DNA of 64,000 bases from contig NC_070563.1 of the NCBI RefSeq assembly GCF_026914185.1, positions 6,841,001 through 6,905,000 on the forward strand, read 5' to 3'. The stretch is from Puccinia triticina. Taxonomy: Eukaryota; Basidiomycota; Pucciniomycetes; Pucciniales; Pucciniaceae. This document shows, one piece after another, positions 1 through 10,260 of this stretch. The notes below the pieces were generated by a model. That model worked only from the letters and a program-made list of their open reading frames with translations. It was not told the origin of the DNA and did no database searches. The position numbers and the translations under genes were made by a program. Position 1 is the first letter of the stretch, and each line of letters begins with the position of its first letter.

Positions 1-1
1 C

Positions 2-1779
2 CTCAACCGGACATCGTTCAAGCCGACCAGCATCAACAACAGGATCGCTGCCCAGGCTCGCTCGTACTCCTCAGCGAGCGACAGGAAACCCAAGTCGGGT
101 GGGAGCGTCGACTCGGACCCCGATCACCAAATTTCAACTTCACCCACCAGCGATAAGAGCGCAGATCCCAAGCCGATCGTCATCTCTGGCCGTGGGCGTC
201 GCGCAGGCCATCGCTCGGCCCAGTCAACCCCATCCAAGCAGTATGGCTTGTTCCCCAAGCTGGCCCTACCCTTCAAGCCTCTCTCCTCCAACCATCTAGC
301 CCATCTCAGACCAACAACCCTCTTTCTCGACCTGTTCTTCTCCCTCCAACGGCCCTTGCTAGAGATCGAACTCGGCCCAACCGAGCGTCGGTCGATCACC
401 TTCGAGTCTAAGCAGTCCAAGCAGGAGCTCGAGACCGATCTAGAGCCCTCATCCTCGATCGAAGACTCGCCAGACGACCTTGACTATCCTCTCATCGCCT
501 CCGGATCCCCCTCTGATCCCGCCTTCAAACCTCCTCACCCCTCCTCTGCCCGTCCTGCCCCAGACGACAGCGAGCTGGACAGTCAGATGTGGTCGACCAA
601 CGACCCGTATAGTGCCTACCTCATCGCCGAGCCAGATGGGGTCCATCCAGCCTGGTCAGACGCCCTCAAGCGCTGTCTTGCTAACTCTCAAGCCTTCGTC
701 CCACCTCCCGAGCCGAAGCCTAAGCAGCCAGACACCCGCGATCATCTCCAGACCCGTCCTCTATCTGCACCCAAACCAGATGCCCGATCCGCGGAACGGG
801 AAAGTCTGGGAACATTCCAATCCGAAAAGGAGGCCCAGATGGATCGTGATCGGCAACGAGCACTCAGGTTCCTCAACCCATACGGCTTAGCAGCAAACAG
901 CAAGACCGAACAGAACGCCGAGCAACCTGCCTCAGAAGACCTGGGTGCTTCTTCGTCCAGCACGGGTGACAGCAACCGGCTCCCGCAGGACCAGCTATCG
1001 TTGACCATGCAAGCCGCAAGGTTCTTACATTCAGGCATGGTGTCCAATCGATGGCCAAGCGCTGTGAACTGGGCTGCCATCGATTCCCGATTGACGGCGG
1101 CGGCGGAAAGCTACAGCGAGACGAAGAGTCGACCGAGCCGGAAGCTGCAAGACTTCACGGCCTCCTTCCCACCGATCAGAGGCCAAGACCGGGCGATCAA
1201 CTCTGGCCGTCGGGGCCGGACCAGTCACTCCAGACAGCGGATCTCGTCCTTCCAGGGCGTCACCCCCGCCGGGCAGACGTTCTCGTTCAACACCGAACAG
1301 TTGACTCAGATTATCAAGTACAGTCAAAGGATCATCAAGGATAAGCTCGCTATCGAGACCATCCCTAAGTCGATCCTCCAAAACCTCGAGCGCTTCGGGG
1401 AGTTCTTGATCCACAAACATTTCAAAACTCGGGATCCTCATCAGAAGCCTTCGAAATCGAATGCTGGCATCGGCGCTTCAATGCCAATGGTCATCATCGA
1501 CCCTTCCGCTACCCTCCAGCAATCTCCTTCTGATCACACTGGCACTGGTCTTGTCATAAACTTGGACAGCGTGTTTAGAAAGAAGAAGAGGAAGATGAAA
1601 GTTCACAAGTCAGTCCGCCCCTATCTTCCTCCCATAATGACCATTCAATGCTTCTCTCTCTTGCTATACCTTGTTAGAATAAATTTTGATGATTATTTGA
1701 TGGGGTGGGTTTTTGGATGTGTAGATATAAGAAGAGAAGAAAAGCTAGGCGAACGTTGAAGAAGCGACAAGGGAAATAG
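2..1779 (+). CDS. COX24: Mitochondrial small-subunit ribosomal protein mS38 / Cox24 (AURKAIP1 family), 5' partial
   Basis: The frame is open from the first bases of the window, so the true start lies upstream. Exon A runs to 1608, a 116-nt intron (1609-1724, GTCAGT..TGTAG) follows, and exon B ends with TAG at 1777-1779; 553 residues are visible. The family signature is the basic C-terminus: the spliced product reads FRKKKRKMKVHK then YKKRRKARRT, matching the Cox24/mS38 C-terminal domain (DUF1713). Near the visible start, an Arg-rich stretch followed by RSYSSA resembles a mitochondrial presequence cleavage region. The middle (~300 residues) is low-complexity Ser/Pro. Family knowledge: mS38 is a mitoribosome component needed for translation of cytochrome oxidase mRNAs in yeast. 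The intron splits the signature, so reading through it gives a false hydrophobic tail. An upstream Met is not visible. Confidence 0.85.
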
Positions 1780-3082
1780 GTCGAACGATCTCGAAGCATC
1801 TGGATGGTTGGGATAACGAGAGGGAAAGAGACGCAACAAGGATCTAGGATTGGGAGATACATACATATACGAGAAAGGCCTATGGTGTTTTCCAATCCAA
1901 ATCTTTTCGTGGTTTACATCTTAGTTGTTTCCTCTTGGCCTCCCCTCTTGTGTCACGCACACTTTCTCGAGCAATCTTCTTCCTTGTTTTTTTTCCCCTT
2001 GTTTGGTTTGGTGGTCTGGTGTTCCTTTTTACTTGTAAGGCTGAAGAAATCCTGGCGGAGAAGACAGCTGCTTCCGACAAAAAAAAACATCACCCAAAAA
2101 AACACGTCATCTTCTTGAAGTCTCTCTCTCTCTTTCTCTTGCCTGTCACTGGTATCTCCATCTCTTTCAGTTATCCAACCATCAAATATAAACACACACA
2201 TGCCCACAATCTTGCTGTATAGTTATCTACCAGGAAAAAACATGCCTGTTTTCTGGAGCAATCTGTAAGAGTGGAGACTCATTTATGGATTTATATAACA
2301 CAACAATACCTTTTGAGCAGATTGAAAGGTTGAGAATGTGTAATCAATAGGTATTTCAGGACCAATATGTTTACATACAATAAATACTACAGTTATTGCT
2401 ATTGCCTGGAGTACCATTTCCCCAACTTGATACAGGTGGGGCCTCTGTCACATGCTGAGAATTCCCCACTATTTGATGAAACTGATGAGATTAGGGTATA
2501 TTCTGAGTTTCTATCAGATGAGTGTGAGGATGAAAGGAGATCAAATTGACTGATCAGGAGCCTGAGGTTTGCTGATCTCAGTTGAGGAGGCATGCTCAGA
2601 TCTTTGGACAAATTCTCTGAATCAATAATCTGGATTCCAGTGGAGCAACAAGTTCTTTAAACTATAAGATCTTGTGGAAACTACAGTAACAGGCAGTAGA
2701 CAGAGGATGATCAAGAACAGGAAAAATGGCAGATGACATGTGACATCTGACATCTGACAGATGACAGATTACTGGCAACAGAGGACTTGAAACAGGATAG
2801 GCAAAAGGCATAGACAGGAAAATAATTTGAGGTGAAACATGTCACCTATGTATATAGACTGACTGTGGGCAGGCAACATGACAGGCACAATATTCTGGCA
2901 GAAACTGATGTTTGTGGTATCTCTGGAGAGGTTATTTAATCACCTAAATCATCTTTCAAACCACATTCTCAGTACAGCAAATTCTCCCAGTAATCTAGGA
3001 ACAGTCAAGCCAAGTTCCAACTGACTTATTCTTTCAAAATTCCGGCTATACAAAATTTGAGTAGCAAGCAAAGCCTACAAAT
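1780..3082. other. Intergenic, no gene recognised
   Basis: This contains the COX24 3' region with T-rich and CT-rich stretches. Around 2731-2768 there is a short direct repeat of a GACATCTGACA-like word. The short open frames have no recognisable domain. The promoter of the 3083 gene presumably lies here, but I see no clear TATA box. Confidence 0.5.
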
Positions 3083-3445
3083 ATGTTGAAGACAATCATC
3101 ATAGTTTTGGAATGCCTTTTGATCAGCTGTGCCTTTGCAGCTTTTCATTACAATGGGCTTGAAAACCTTTCTCAAAAACCCCCTGTGTTGGAAGCTTCAC
3201 CAGGTCCCCACATGGCACCCCCACAAGTGAAAAATCCATTTAAAAACCGGCGGATAATGGCTGAAGATATGCCGCCTGGAGTAGCTCCAAGTCCATGCGG
3301 CTCAGAGGCACACCTTGATCACGCTCAGTGTAATGGCTTGAAGACTAAAGAAAAAGAAGATACTGTTGGGCTTTTTTCTGCCCTTGTGCTGTTTTGGATT
3401 ATGGGAATTGCTTGGGCAATTCGGATACACAATGCAAACAAATAG
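3083..3445 (+). CDS. Small protein with signal peptide and C-terminal membrane segment (120 aa)
   Basis: The ATG at 3083 opens a 120-residue frame ending with TAG at 3443-3445. Residues 1-19 form a hydrophobic secretion signal (LKTIIIVLECLLISCAFA). The middle is Pro-rich with two cysteines around residues 72-83 (SPCGSEAH, HAQCNG). Residues ~94-113 (VGLFSALVLFWIMGIAWAI) are a likely membrane anchor, followed by a short basic tail. A well-formed intron lies 3 nt beyond the stop codon (3449-3528), which supports real transcription. I do not recognise the family. It could be a small secreted or membrane protein as is common in rust fungi, or a chance frame. The function is unknown. Confidence 0.5.
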   Translation: MLKTIIIVLECLLISCAFAAFHYNGLENLSQKPPVLEASPGPHMAPPQVKNPFKNRRIMAEDMPPGVAPSPCGSEAHLDHAQCNGLKTKEKEDTVGLFSALVLFWIMGIAWAIRIHNANK

Positions 3446-3448
3446 CCA

Positions 3449-3528
3449 GTAAGTTTCATGATTCAAACCATCCCCCAAAACAGACACATACAGCTAACTA
3501 ATATCATGATCTTTTTTTATGTTTGCAG
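3449..3528 (+). other. Probable 3'-UTR intron (80 nt)
   Basis: It has a GTAAGT donor, a CTAAC-type branch site near 3493, a T-run and a TTGCAG acceptor. It begins 3 nt after the stop codon of the 120-aa protein. Confidence 0.55.
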
Positions 3529-4799
3529 CAAACACCTTTCCAAAGTTCAAGACATACATAGAAGTGCTTCTACATTGATTCTTATTGTGTTTCCAGAATA
3601 AGATTTCATTATTGATCCAGAAAAAAAGCCCTTTGAAAATTGAATTGCATCATCCATCAACTTTTAAGCCCTGTTTGTTAGTGGTATATCACAAGTGTAA
3701 TGATCTACCTTTTTTGAATGGCATCGTGTGTTACACCTGATAAATTGCACCAAACCTTCAGCAGGTGGCCCATCAATCTACATTATTACAATTCCCATAT
3801 ATAAATTAAAAACAAGGCCTTCTTGGTATCTCTGTTGCCATTTGATGATCTTCTTATATATTTTTATGAGTTGTTCATTTCAAATTTTACTAATGCTTCG
3901 TGAATGCACAACCATGTTCAAAGGTTTCAAGAATCACCAAACATTCCAATTCCCTCACAGTCAATCCTGTCAAAATGCATACTCATGAAACCACATAACC
4001 CCCCATACCACATAAGAGTTTCATTTCACGGTAGCTGGTGCAGGCCAAAATGGATTTTTTGGTGGCTATACCCCATAACAGCATACCACATACCTGCTTG
4101 GGCCCAAAATCAGGGTAAATTTTCTATAAACACATAGCTCACCAACCCTAGTTACATGAATCTTGTGCATCAATGTCTATCTGCAAACCTCAAAAGAAAC
4201 TAGAAGGTCTCTTGAAATGATCACCAGCATTCTCAATCTCATTGAGGCAAAATTTAAATCAATTTATCAATTCTGAATTGGCAAAACCCTTTATGTCCAT
4301 GATCTAGCCAAAGGGCCAAGTTTAAATGATGCAATCCAGGCTTTCAAAGACATAAGGCTCAGCATACTCAAGAAACATTACAGAGAAATGAAGATCAAGA
4401 AAATCTCAAGTTGTTTCCTAATTTTCTTTCCATATATAGGTAGGCGTGACAACCCAAGTCAGCCCAGGAGTTTACTGGAGGGGTTGGGCTGGGCCACTTC
4501 ATCTCAAGTGCCAAACCAACCCAAGCCCTTTGAGCACTTGGCCCATTGGCAGGCCCCATCCAAAAAACCAAAAAGTACTATTTTAGAATTTTGATACGTT
4601 GTAAACAACTTGTATTGCCTTTGAAAAGGTACCTTGTACCCAGGGAGGGGCAATTAAAAAAAAAAGAAAAAGAGATAAAATATGAAGAAATGAGGCAGAA
4701 AAAAAGGAAAATTCACTTCAAGGCTGCCCACTTGCCAGCCTTGATCCAATCTTGGGTGCAAATCAATGCCTTGACTGATTCTTCACTCAGGCGCATTTG
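3529..4799. other. AT-rich intergenic DNA, no gene recognised
   Basis: The open frames here are short and composition-driven. No domain, RNA gene or element end was recognised until the CACTA-like MITE at 4800. Confidence 0.5.
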
Positions 4800-4911
4800 C
4801 ACTGAAAAAAAACTCAAGAAACTGCTGCCAGTTGACATGCAATATTACAAAGGCACCTTTGTAATATTGCATGTCAACTGGCAGCAGTTTCTTGAGTTTT
4901 ATTTCACAGTG
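4800..4911. mobile_element. CACTA-like MITE, near-perfect palindrome (112 bp)
   Basis: The ends are CACTGAAAAAAAACTCAAG and its inverse ending CAGTG. The arms pair over about 50 bp with almost no loop. A 3-bp direct repeat TTG flanks it (4797-4799, 4912-4914). The ends resemble the MITE at 43692, and the CACTG terminus with 3-bp duplication fits the CACTA/EnSpm superfamily. It has no coding capacity. Confidence 0.7.
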
Positions 4912-5516
4912 TTGGTAGTTGTTCAGGATGTGTCCACCAGTTGAGGAAGCTGACTTGGATGCCAATGATGTTTTTGGGACCATGAGTACCATTCTGGCGA
5001 TCTTCAATAGTGACAGGAATTGTGCAGCGTTCATTCTCCACCAGCCAAGAAGGTCAAATTTGGAATTGGCATTGTTGGATCTGGGGTCTTGTTCTTCAAT
5101 CTTCAAGGTAGAGATCCAACTCGGCCACTGGTATGTTAGGTGATGTGTCCATTGTGCCAGCCATATGCTGATGGAAGGCTTCTGGAATATGAGGATTCCA
5201 GCTGGAGTTAGTAAGCTAATGTACTTGATTTGCTATAAAGAAACAGGCAAAGATAGAGTTTAGTACAAGCAGGCCACAAATGGCTATATGAGAAACAGGT
5301 ACAAGAGTGGCAAACAGGCTCATCAAGTTGATGTTATAGACCTGTCATCTGAAGGAATCAAGCTGCTCAATGACCAGTACCAATGAAACCATCCAAAAAA
5401 GCAAAGGTGATGTGATGTGCCATGACTTGGGGGCCTAACTGGGAATATGTTGCTATTGGAGTAAAGCAAGGGTACCTGTACCACCCTGGAGAGTAACAAT
5501 ACATCCATGTCTCAGG

Positions 5517-5980
5517 CAACAGTGGGTCAGCTACGCTAACATAGCTGTTAGCGTAGCGTAGCGCAGCGCAAATGTGCTATTTTTTAGTGTAGCGTTAGCG
5601 CAATTGCGCGCATCTGCGCTAACGCTACGCGCAAAGGATGCAAAGCTATTTCAGATTTTAGCGTAGTGTTAGCGCAGATGCGCGCAATTGCGCTAACGCT
5701 AAGCACGCAAGGCGCAAAAGCGTGCGCTATGCTGCGCTAAAGCGTTTTTGCGGCAAAAAAGTGCCTTTTTTCCGCTAAAAGCGCCTTAGCGCAACGTAGC
5801 GGCTGTAGCGCAGCTCTAATGCTAAACAAAAATTGGTATGCTGTTAGCGCCGCTGAAAATTAGCGAAGCGTAGCGGCGCTAACAGCGCGCTAACGCTATT
5901 CAAAAAAGGTTGGCGCTTTTTGCCGCTACGCTAAATTTTAGGGCTAAAATAGCGTAGTTTAGCATTGCGGCCCACTGTTG
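5517..5980. mobile_element. GCTACGC-rich foldback element with 7-bp TSD (copy 1)
   Basis: The left end is CAACAGTGGGTCAGCTACGC and the right end is the inverse, CCCACTGTTG. A perfect 7-bp direct repeat TCTCAGG flanks it at 5510-5516 and 5981-5987. The interior is made of iterated, mutually complementary GCGCTAACGC / TAGCGTAGCG words and can fold extensively. It has no gene. It belongs with copies at 25534, 60461 and 62096. Confidence 0.75.
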
Positions 5981-6091
5981 TCTCAGGTGTGGTGCATTCC
6001 ACAGAATGTGTTCAGCAATTCTTGACTTTAAGTCCTCAGCTAGCAATATCAAAAAGAACACCAGAACTCTCATTGTGACAGACTAATAATA

Positions 6092-6194
6092 GGGGGTTTC
6101 AAACCACCTTCAGGAAGTCATCCAGATCATAATTTCCAGGAAAAAAATCCCCCTACCAAAAAACACTCCTGGGACCTGCAGTTTGAGTCCCCCC
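6092..6194. mobile_element. 103-bp MITE with GGGGGTTTCAAAC ends (copy 1)
   Basis: It starts GGGGGTTTCAAACCACC and ends GTTTGAGTCCCCCC, an imperfect inverted pair. The same 103-bp unit recurs at 10026-10128, and a longer inverted relative lies at 14704-14897. Confidence 0.6.
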
Positions 6195-6372
6195 AAAAAT
6201 ACTGGCTGGCCATTCATTTCCTTTGGCTGCTGTAAGCACACTTAATTTGTGGAGCATCATGAGAGTTTAATATGGATTGATCAGGGTGATTTTCCAAATG
6301 AAAGCCTCACAACATTACAAGAGAGGTATGTTGGGTGCACAGAGCTGCAAGTGACTCACCAAATTCTCATTT

Positions 6373-7360
6373 CACCAGGGAACCTTTGGGGGCACTCCCC
6401 AGGGAGTTCCAAAACTGAATTTGGGGTTATTTTTTGTCTGAACTGGAGCAGAAGTCCTTACAATGTGATGGTGAATTGTTCAATTAATGGGCAAGAACTA
6501 TAGACCAATCTAATTTGGAGTGATATGTAACCATTAGACATGAACTATCATTCAACTCTGTTGAATTGAAGTCAAGTTCATGTCAATCCTAACTTAAGTT
6601 CTACATTTCAAAATAAGGTAGTTCTTGCATCTCCAAAATTTTTTACATTGGGGTGAACTGCCTTCATCAAATATATATTATGCCTGAAACACAACTGCCT
6701 AGATTTGGATAAAGAAAATATCAGAAGTGCAAAAGTGTTTAGTATTTGCACAAGATCAGGAGAACTGTACTTTGGCTGGGTACATGAGGATGACACAGTT
6801 CATAAATTGCTCAGCTGCAAATGCCTTTCTGTTCTGAAAAATTTGTGATTGGTGTAGTCCATCAGGGCAGTTACAGCTAATTTTTTATTAAATTTTACCC
6901 TCATTTACTCAGCAGAATTCCCCTGCTGGTATGGAAAGTCTCTGATTTGTCACCCTATTGTACGCATGTACAATAGGGTGACAAATCTGACACTTTTCAT
7001 ACCAGAAGGGACAATAGGGTGGCAAATCACACACCAATCACATTCTGTTGAGGCCACAGCAACGGGTACAGGAGGGTGAAATGGTTCCAACACCATTCAG
7101 ATTGACTTCACCTCCCGGTGCAAACAGCGTGCAAGTGGTGCTTTACACTTTAGTGGTTACAGACACTTTGTGTTCTGTGGCCCAGTTTAGTTACTACTGA
7201 GTTACAGATGAATTCTAGCTGAGTTATGGATACTTCATATATAGTTGTATATCATTTCATGTTTGATTATACACATGATGTATTAGACATTGCACCGAGT
7301 TATGAAAAAAATTCAACGTAAGGCACTTCCCTGGGGAGTGCCCCCCAAGCTTCCCCGGTG
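6373..7360. mobile_element. 988-bp TIR element without a gene
   Basis: Inverted ends of ~34 bp begin CACCAGGGAACC on the left and, inverted, CACCGGGGAAGC on the right; both contain GGGGGCACTCCCC. No clear target duplication is visible. The interior has two smaller palindromes (6538-6585 and 6930-7012) and no recognisable protein. The superfamily is not assigned. Confidence 0.5.
6930..7012. repeat. Palindrome with ~42-bp arms
   Basis: The core GATTTGTCACCCTATTGTAC is repeated in inverse orientation around a GCAT centre. The match extends outward with few mismatches to CTGGTATG / CATACCAG. A third partial copy of the core follows at about 7009-7029. Confidence 0.7.
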
Positions 7361-7725
7361 GTTGGGATTGAAATTTGCTGCTTTTGTGACCGCTAATGTT
7401 GAAGAGGGGGCCCTCCAAGGGTGAAATTTCCATCTGGTGTTCAATATGTACTACGTCCGCTGGAGCTCGATTGAAGATGGGGGGGGGGGGGGTAATAACA
7501 CATTTAAAAGTCTACAAGGATCTAAGCAGATCCGATGATCGTTACATTGTCATGTTAAAAAACGCGCTACGTTATTAGTGTGACCAATGATGAACATGTA
7601 CAAAGCCCCAATTAATACGAAAGCGTGAGGGTGTAATACAGGTATGTAGGATGGGAGGGTTACTTCGGGTATACATATCATCAACACGCACGCAATATGG
7701 AGAGGAACAAGGAGGAGGAGACTGA

Positions 7726-8888
7726 TCAAGGCTTCATGGATTTCTTGAAAGCCTGCCTGACATCGCACAGGAATCGATTGAAATTTCTCGTCTGGTTTAG
7801 TTTTTTGAGGATGGAATTCATCTCGGCTGGGACACAGGAAACAATTGCATCAGGTCGGTTGAGCAGAAGGGCCAATCGTGGTCTGATGAAGAAAGAAAAG
7901 AAGCGGGGGATGGGGCGGGTTTGGGCTCACTGCAAGGCGGGTCAATCGACACGATCCTGTAATCAAACTCGGCAAGATCGAGTTCGACGAAAAACACTCT
8001 GTCATACGCGTTCATATCGATTAGCTTGAAATTGAATCTCAGCCTATCAGCTAAAGCAAAGCAAAAAAAAAAAGCCAGATAGGGAGAACCAGGAGTAAGT
8101 TTGTCGATTGCTCAACAAGGGGATTGAGCGATCTTCGACTTACGTCCCATGATCAGAATAGTCAGCCCCGTGATCTCCTCCAACAGCTCGACCTCTTTCT
8201 TAGTGTCTTGAATGACGAGCCCGAGCTGGACTTTTTCTTGAGTTTTTTTCGCATCCAATCCGGCGAATTTCTCCTTTGTGACCGCGAAGACGTGATTAAG
8301 TTCGCCCAACTTGAGGTCCATTTCGCGCCGATCGTCGGTGAGCTTCTTGAGCCGATTCCTTGCGGCGACCAGCTCGTTCTTCAGTTTCTCGTTGTACTCG
8401 ACCGTTTCTGAGAGTTGTTTCTGGATGACGGCCAGCTCGCATTTCGCGTTTGTTCGTTGATGTTCTGATTCTGCTAGTTCGACGTTGAGTTGGTGGGAGA
8501 GATCTAGCTTGAGTCTTGAGTATCGATCGAGCAATTTGCTGAGTGATTCTTCGTGATTGGACAGGACATTTCTCAGGTCGGGGTCATATCCCACTCTCAC
8601 CTCTGGTATTGGGATTGGTTCAGGCAGCTGTTTGAGGATGTCCGCTCTGGGCGTTGCTGGTACGGTCGGAAGGGCCATGCGGGAGGGTGTCCGGGCAACG
8701 GGTGGGCTTCCGAATACCAACTGCCTCTTCTTGGATGGACTCTGGTATCGGTTCGTCTTGGAGATCGACCAGCCGACTGGATTGGGAGGGACATTGTAGT
8801 TGGCCGAGAAGACGCTGACCCGCTTGGGTGTTGCGGGGGTGCTCGTTGTGGCTTGCTGGTGTGCTGGTGGGGGTAGGGCCGGTGCCAT
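7726..8888 (-). CDS. SPC25: Kinetochore protein Spc25 (Ndc80 complex)
   Basis: The model has three exons on the minus strand: 8888-8144, 8050-7931 and 7826-7726. The introns are 8143-8051 (93 nt, GTAAGT..TTTAG) and 7930-7827 (104 nt, GTGAGC..CCCAG). The product is 321 aa. The N-terminal ~95 residues are Pro/Thr-rich and probably disordered. Residues ~105-240 are a long heptad-rich coiled coil, and the C-terminal ~80 residues form the globular RWD-like head. Family landmarks are the EEITGLTI stretch entering the head, DRLRFNFKLID, and a final NQTRNFNRFLCDVRQAF helix. Family knowledge: Spc25 pairs with Spc24 at the inner end of the Ndc80 complex, joining microtubule-binding subunits to the kinetochore. 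Splicing keeps frame at both junctions. The start at 8888 is the first Met of the frame. A solo transposon end lies 170 bp upstream. Confidence 0.85.
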
Positions 8889-9057
8889 GGAGGGAGGTAT
8901 TGGAAGTGCAGTGTGGCTGGTTGATGTTCAAAGATTGCCTGGCTGCTGCCCGGCCCAGACCCAGACACACCCAGCTGACGCGTCAGGCTGAACCCTCATC
9001 GCACCACGCGTCACAACACCACTTCAGCTTCATCGCAGGGATTATCACGCATTTGGC

Positions 9058-9155
9058 TAACTCAACGAAGTCCCTCTCTATGTGAAGGGGGGATGCCGTT
9101 CCGAAGAGACCCTCCGAAGGAGTGAGTTACCGAACCCCGCGGCCTGAGAGAATTT
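9058..9155 (+). repeat. Solo end of the DUF6589-RecQ element family
   Basis: It starts TAACTCAACGAAGTCCCTCT and runs to CCTGAGAGAATTT, aligning along its length to the inverted right terminal repeat of the 16998-23937 element. No second end or gene accompanies it. It sits just upstream of the SPC25 start codon, in its probable promoter. Confidence 0.65.
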
Positions 9156-10025
9156 CAAAATGGCAATTTTCAAGTTGTTGTAGCAGCACTATTTCTCAAG
9201 ACAAAAAATGCACAAGACCATGGAGAATCGTGCTACAGTTGCGCGCGGCATTCTACTCGAACTTAGCACAAGTCCCTCGCCTGCCGGGGGGCAGGGGCGC
9301 GAAGCGCCTCGCACGAAGTGCGACCTCCCGTCAGGGAGGGACTTGCGTGCAATCCATGATTCCTGGCGTGAGAGCCCCGCGTGCAGTTGGTGTTTTTTGC
9401 AGGTGGCCAACTTTGTGCCCCCAAATCCCCCACTTCCCAGAGGGCATTTTGCCCGCCTCTTGAACCGGTGAAAGACCTGCATCTCCTCTTCAAATTGGTG
9501 GTAAGCATGCCACCTTTGCCCTCCTCCCATGAGCTGGAGATGGGCTCAAATGAGCTCACTTTCCAAGAATCCTTTGAGATGACTAATAGAGTTGTACAGT
9601 TCTGTACAGTAAATCTCACTCCCCACACGACCACTTTTCCTCCGTGATTGGAAACTTCAATCGGAAGGATCAGGCCTTATATTGGGAGCTACAAGGCTCA
9701 AATTGCATCAAAAGAAGCGTAATGCTGAGCACTTCTTAAGTCCCGAGGGGCGACTTCAACAGATGAACGGTTGATTTTTAAAAAAGGAAAATGTGAAAAA
9801 AGCCTGATACAGGCGGATATTCCTGGGGCTCTCAGGCCAGATACATGTTTTTCCAGGTAAGCCTCTCTGTGAGACAGAGACCCTGCGGGGCTGCCCCTTT
9901 GGGGCTCTCACAGTGAGGCTTTGTTAAGCTTGCATTCTACTGTACAGAGCCCGCAAAACTTGTTGGGCCACGCGGGGGAAAACCCCGACTGGGTCGGGGG
10001 TCCAGCACTCTAAAAGAGTACATTA
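9156..10025. other. Repeat-derived intergenic DNA
   Basis: It contains a hairpin at ~9261-9345 (AAGTCCCTC .. GAGGGACTT, with GAAGCGCC and GCACGAAGTGC inner palindromes). It also contains a 75-bp repeat at 9858-9932 (AGCCTCTCTGTGAGACAGAG) that recurs at 38867-38927. No gene is recognised. Confidence 0.5.
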
Positions 10026-10128
10026 GGGGGTTTCAAACCACCTCCAGGAAGCGGTCCAGGTCGGCATTTCCAGGAAAAAAATCCCCTGCCAAAAAAACAC
10101 TCCTGGGACCTGGAATTTGAGTCCCCCC
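10026..10128. mobile_element. 103-bp MITE with GGGGGTTTCAAAC ends (copy 2)
   Basis: It has the same length and ends as the copy at 6092-6194, with moderate internal divergence. Confidence 0.6.
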
Positions 10129-10260
10129 AAATGTTCAATTACAGCAGACCCACATAAGCTTGCGACTTTTGTTGCTTGCGTTGAAACTTTATGCTGCAGC
10201 TGCCAATCTTCTCGCAGCAGAGATGGACCGTGCACGGGGGATCATGGGGGGATCAGCACC

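Noticed and set aside
248..1759. A 503-residue uninterrupted reading of the COX24 region with a hydrophobic C-terminal tail
   Set aside because: It reads through the 1609-1724 intron and begins at a TTG; splicing gives the conserved mS38 C-terminus and the frame continues upstream to the window edge.
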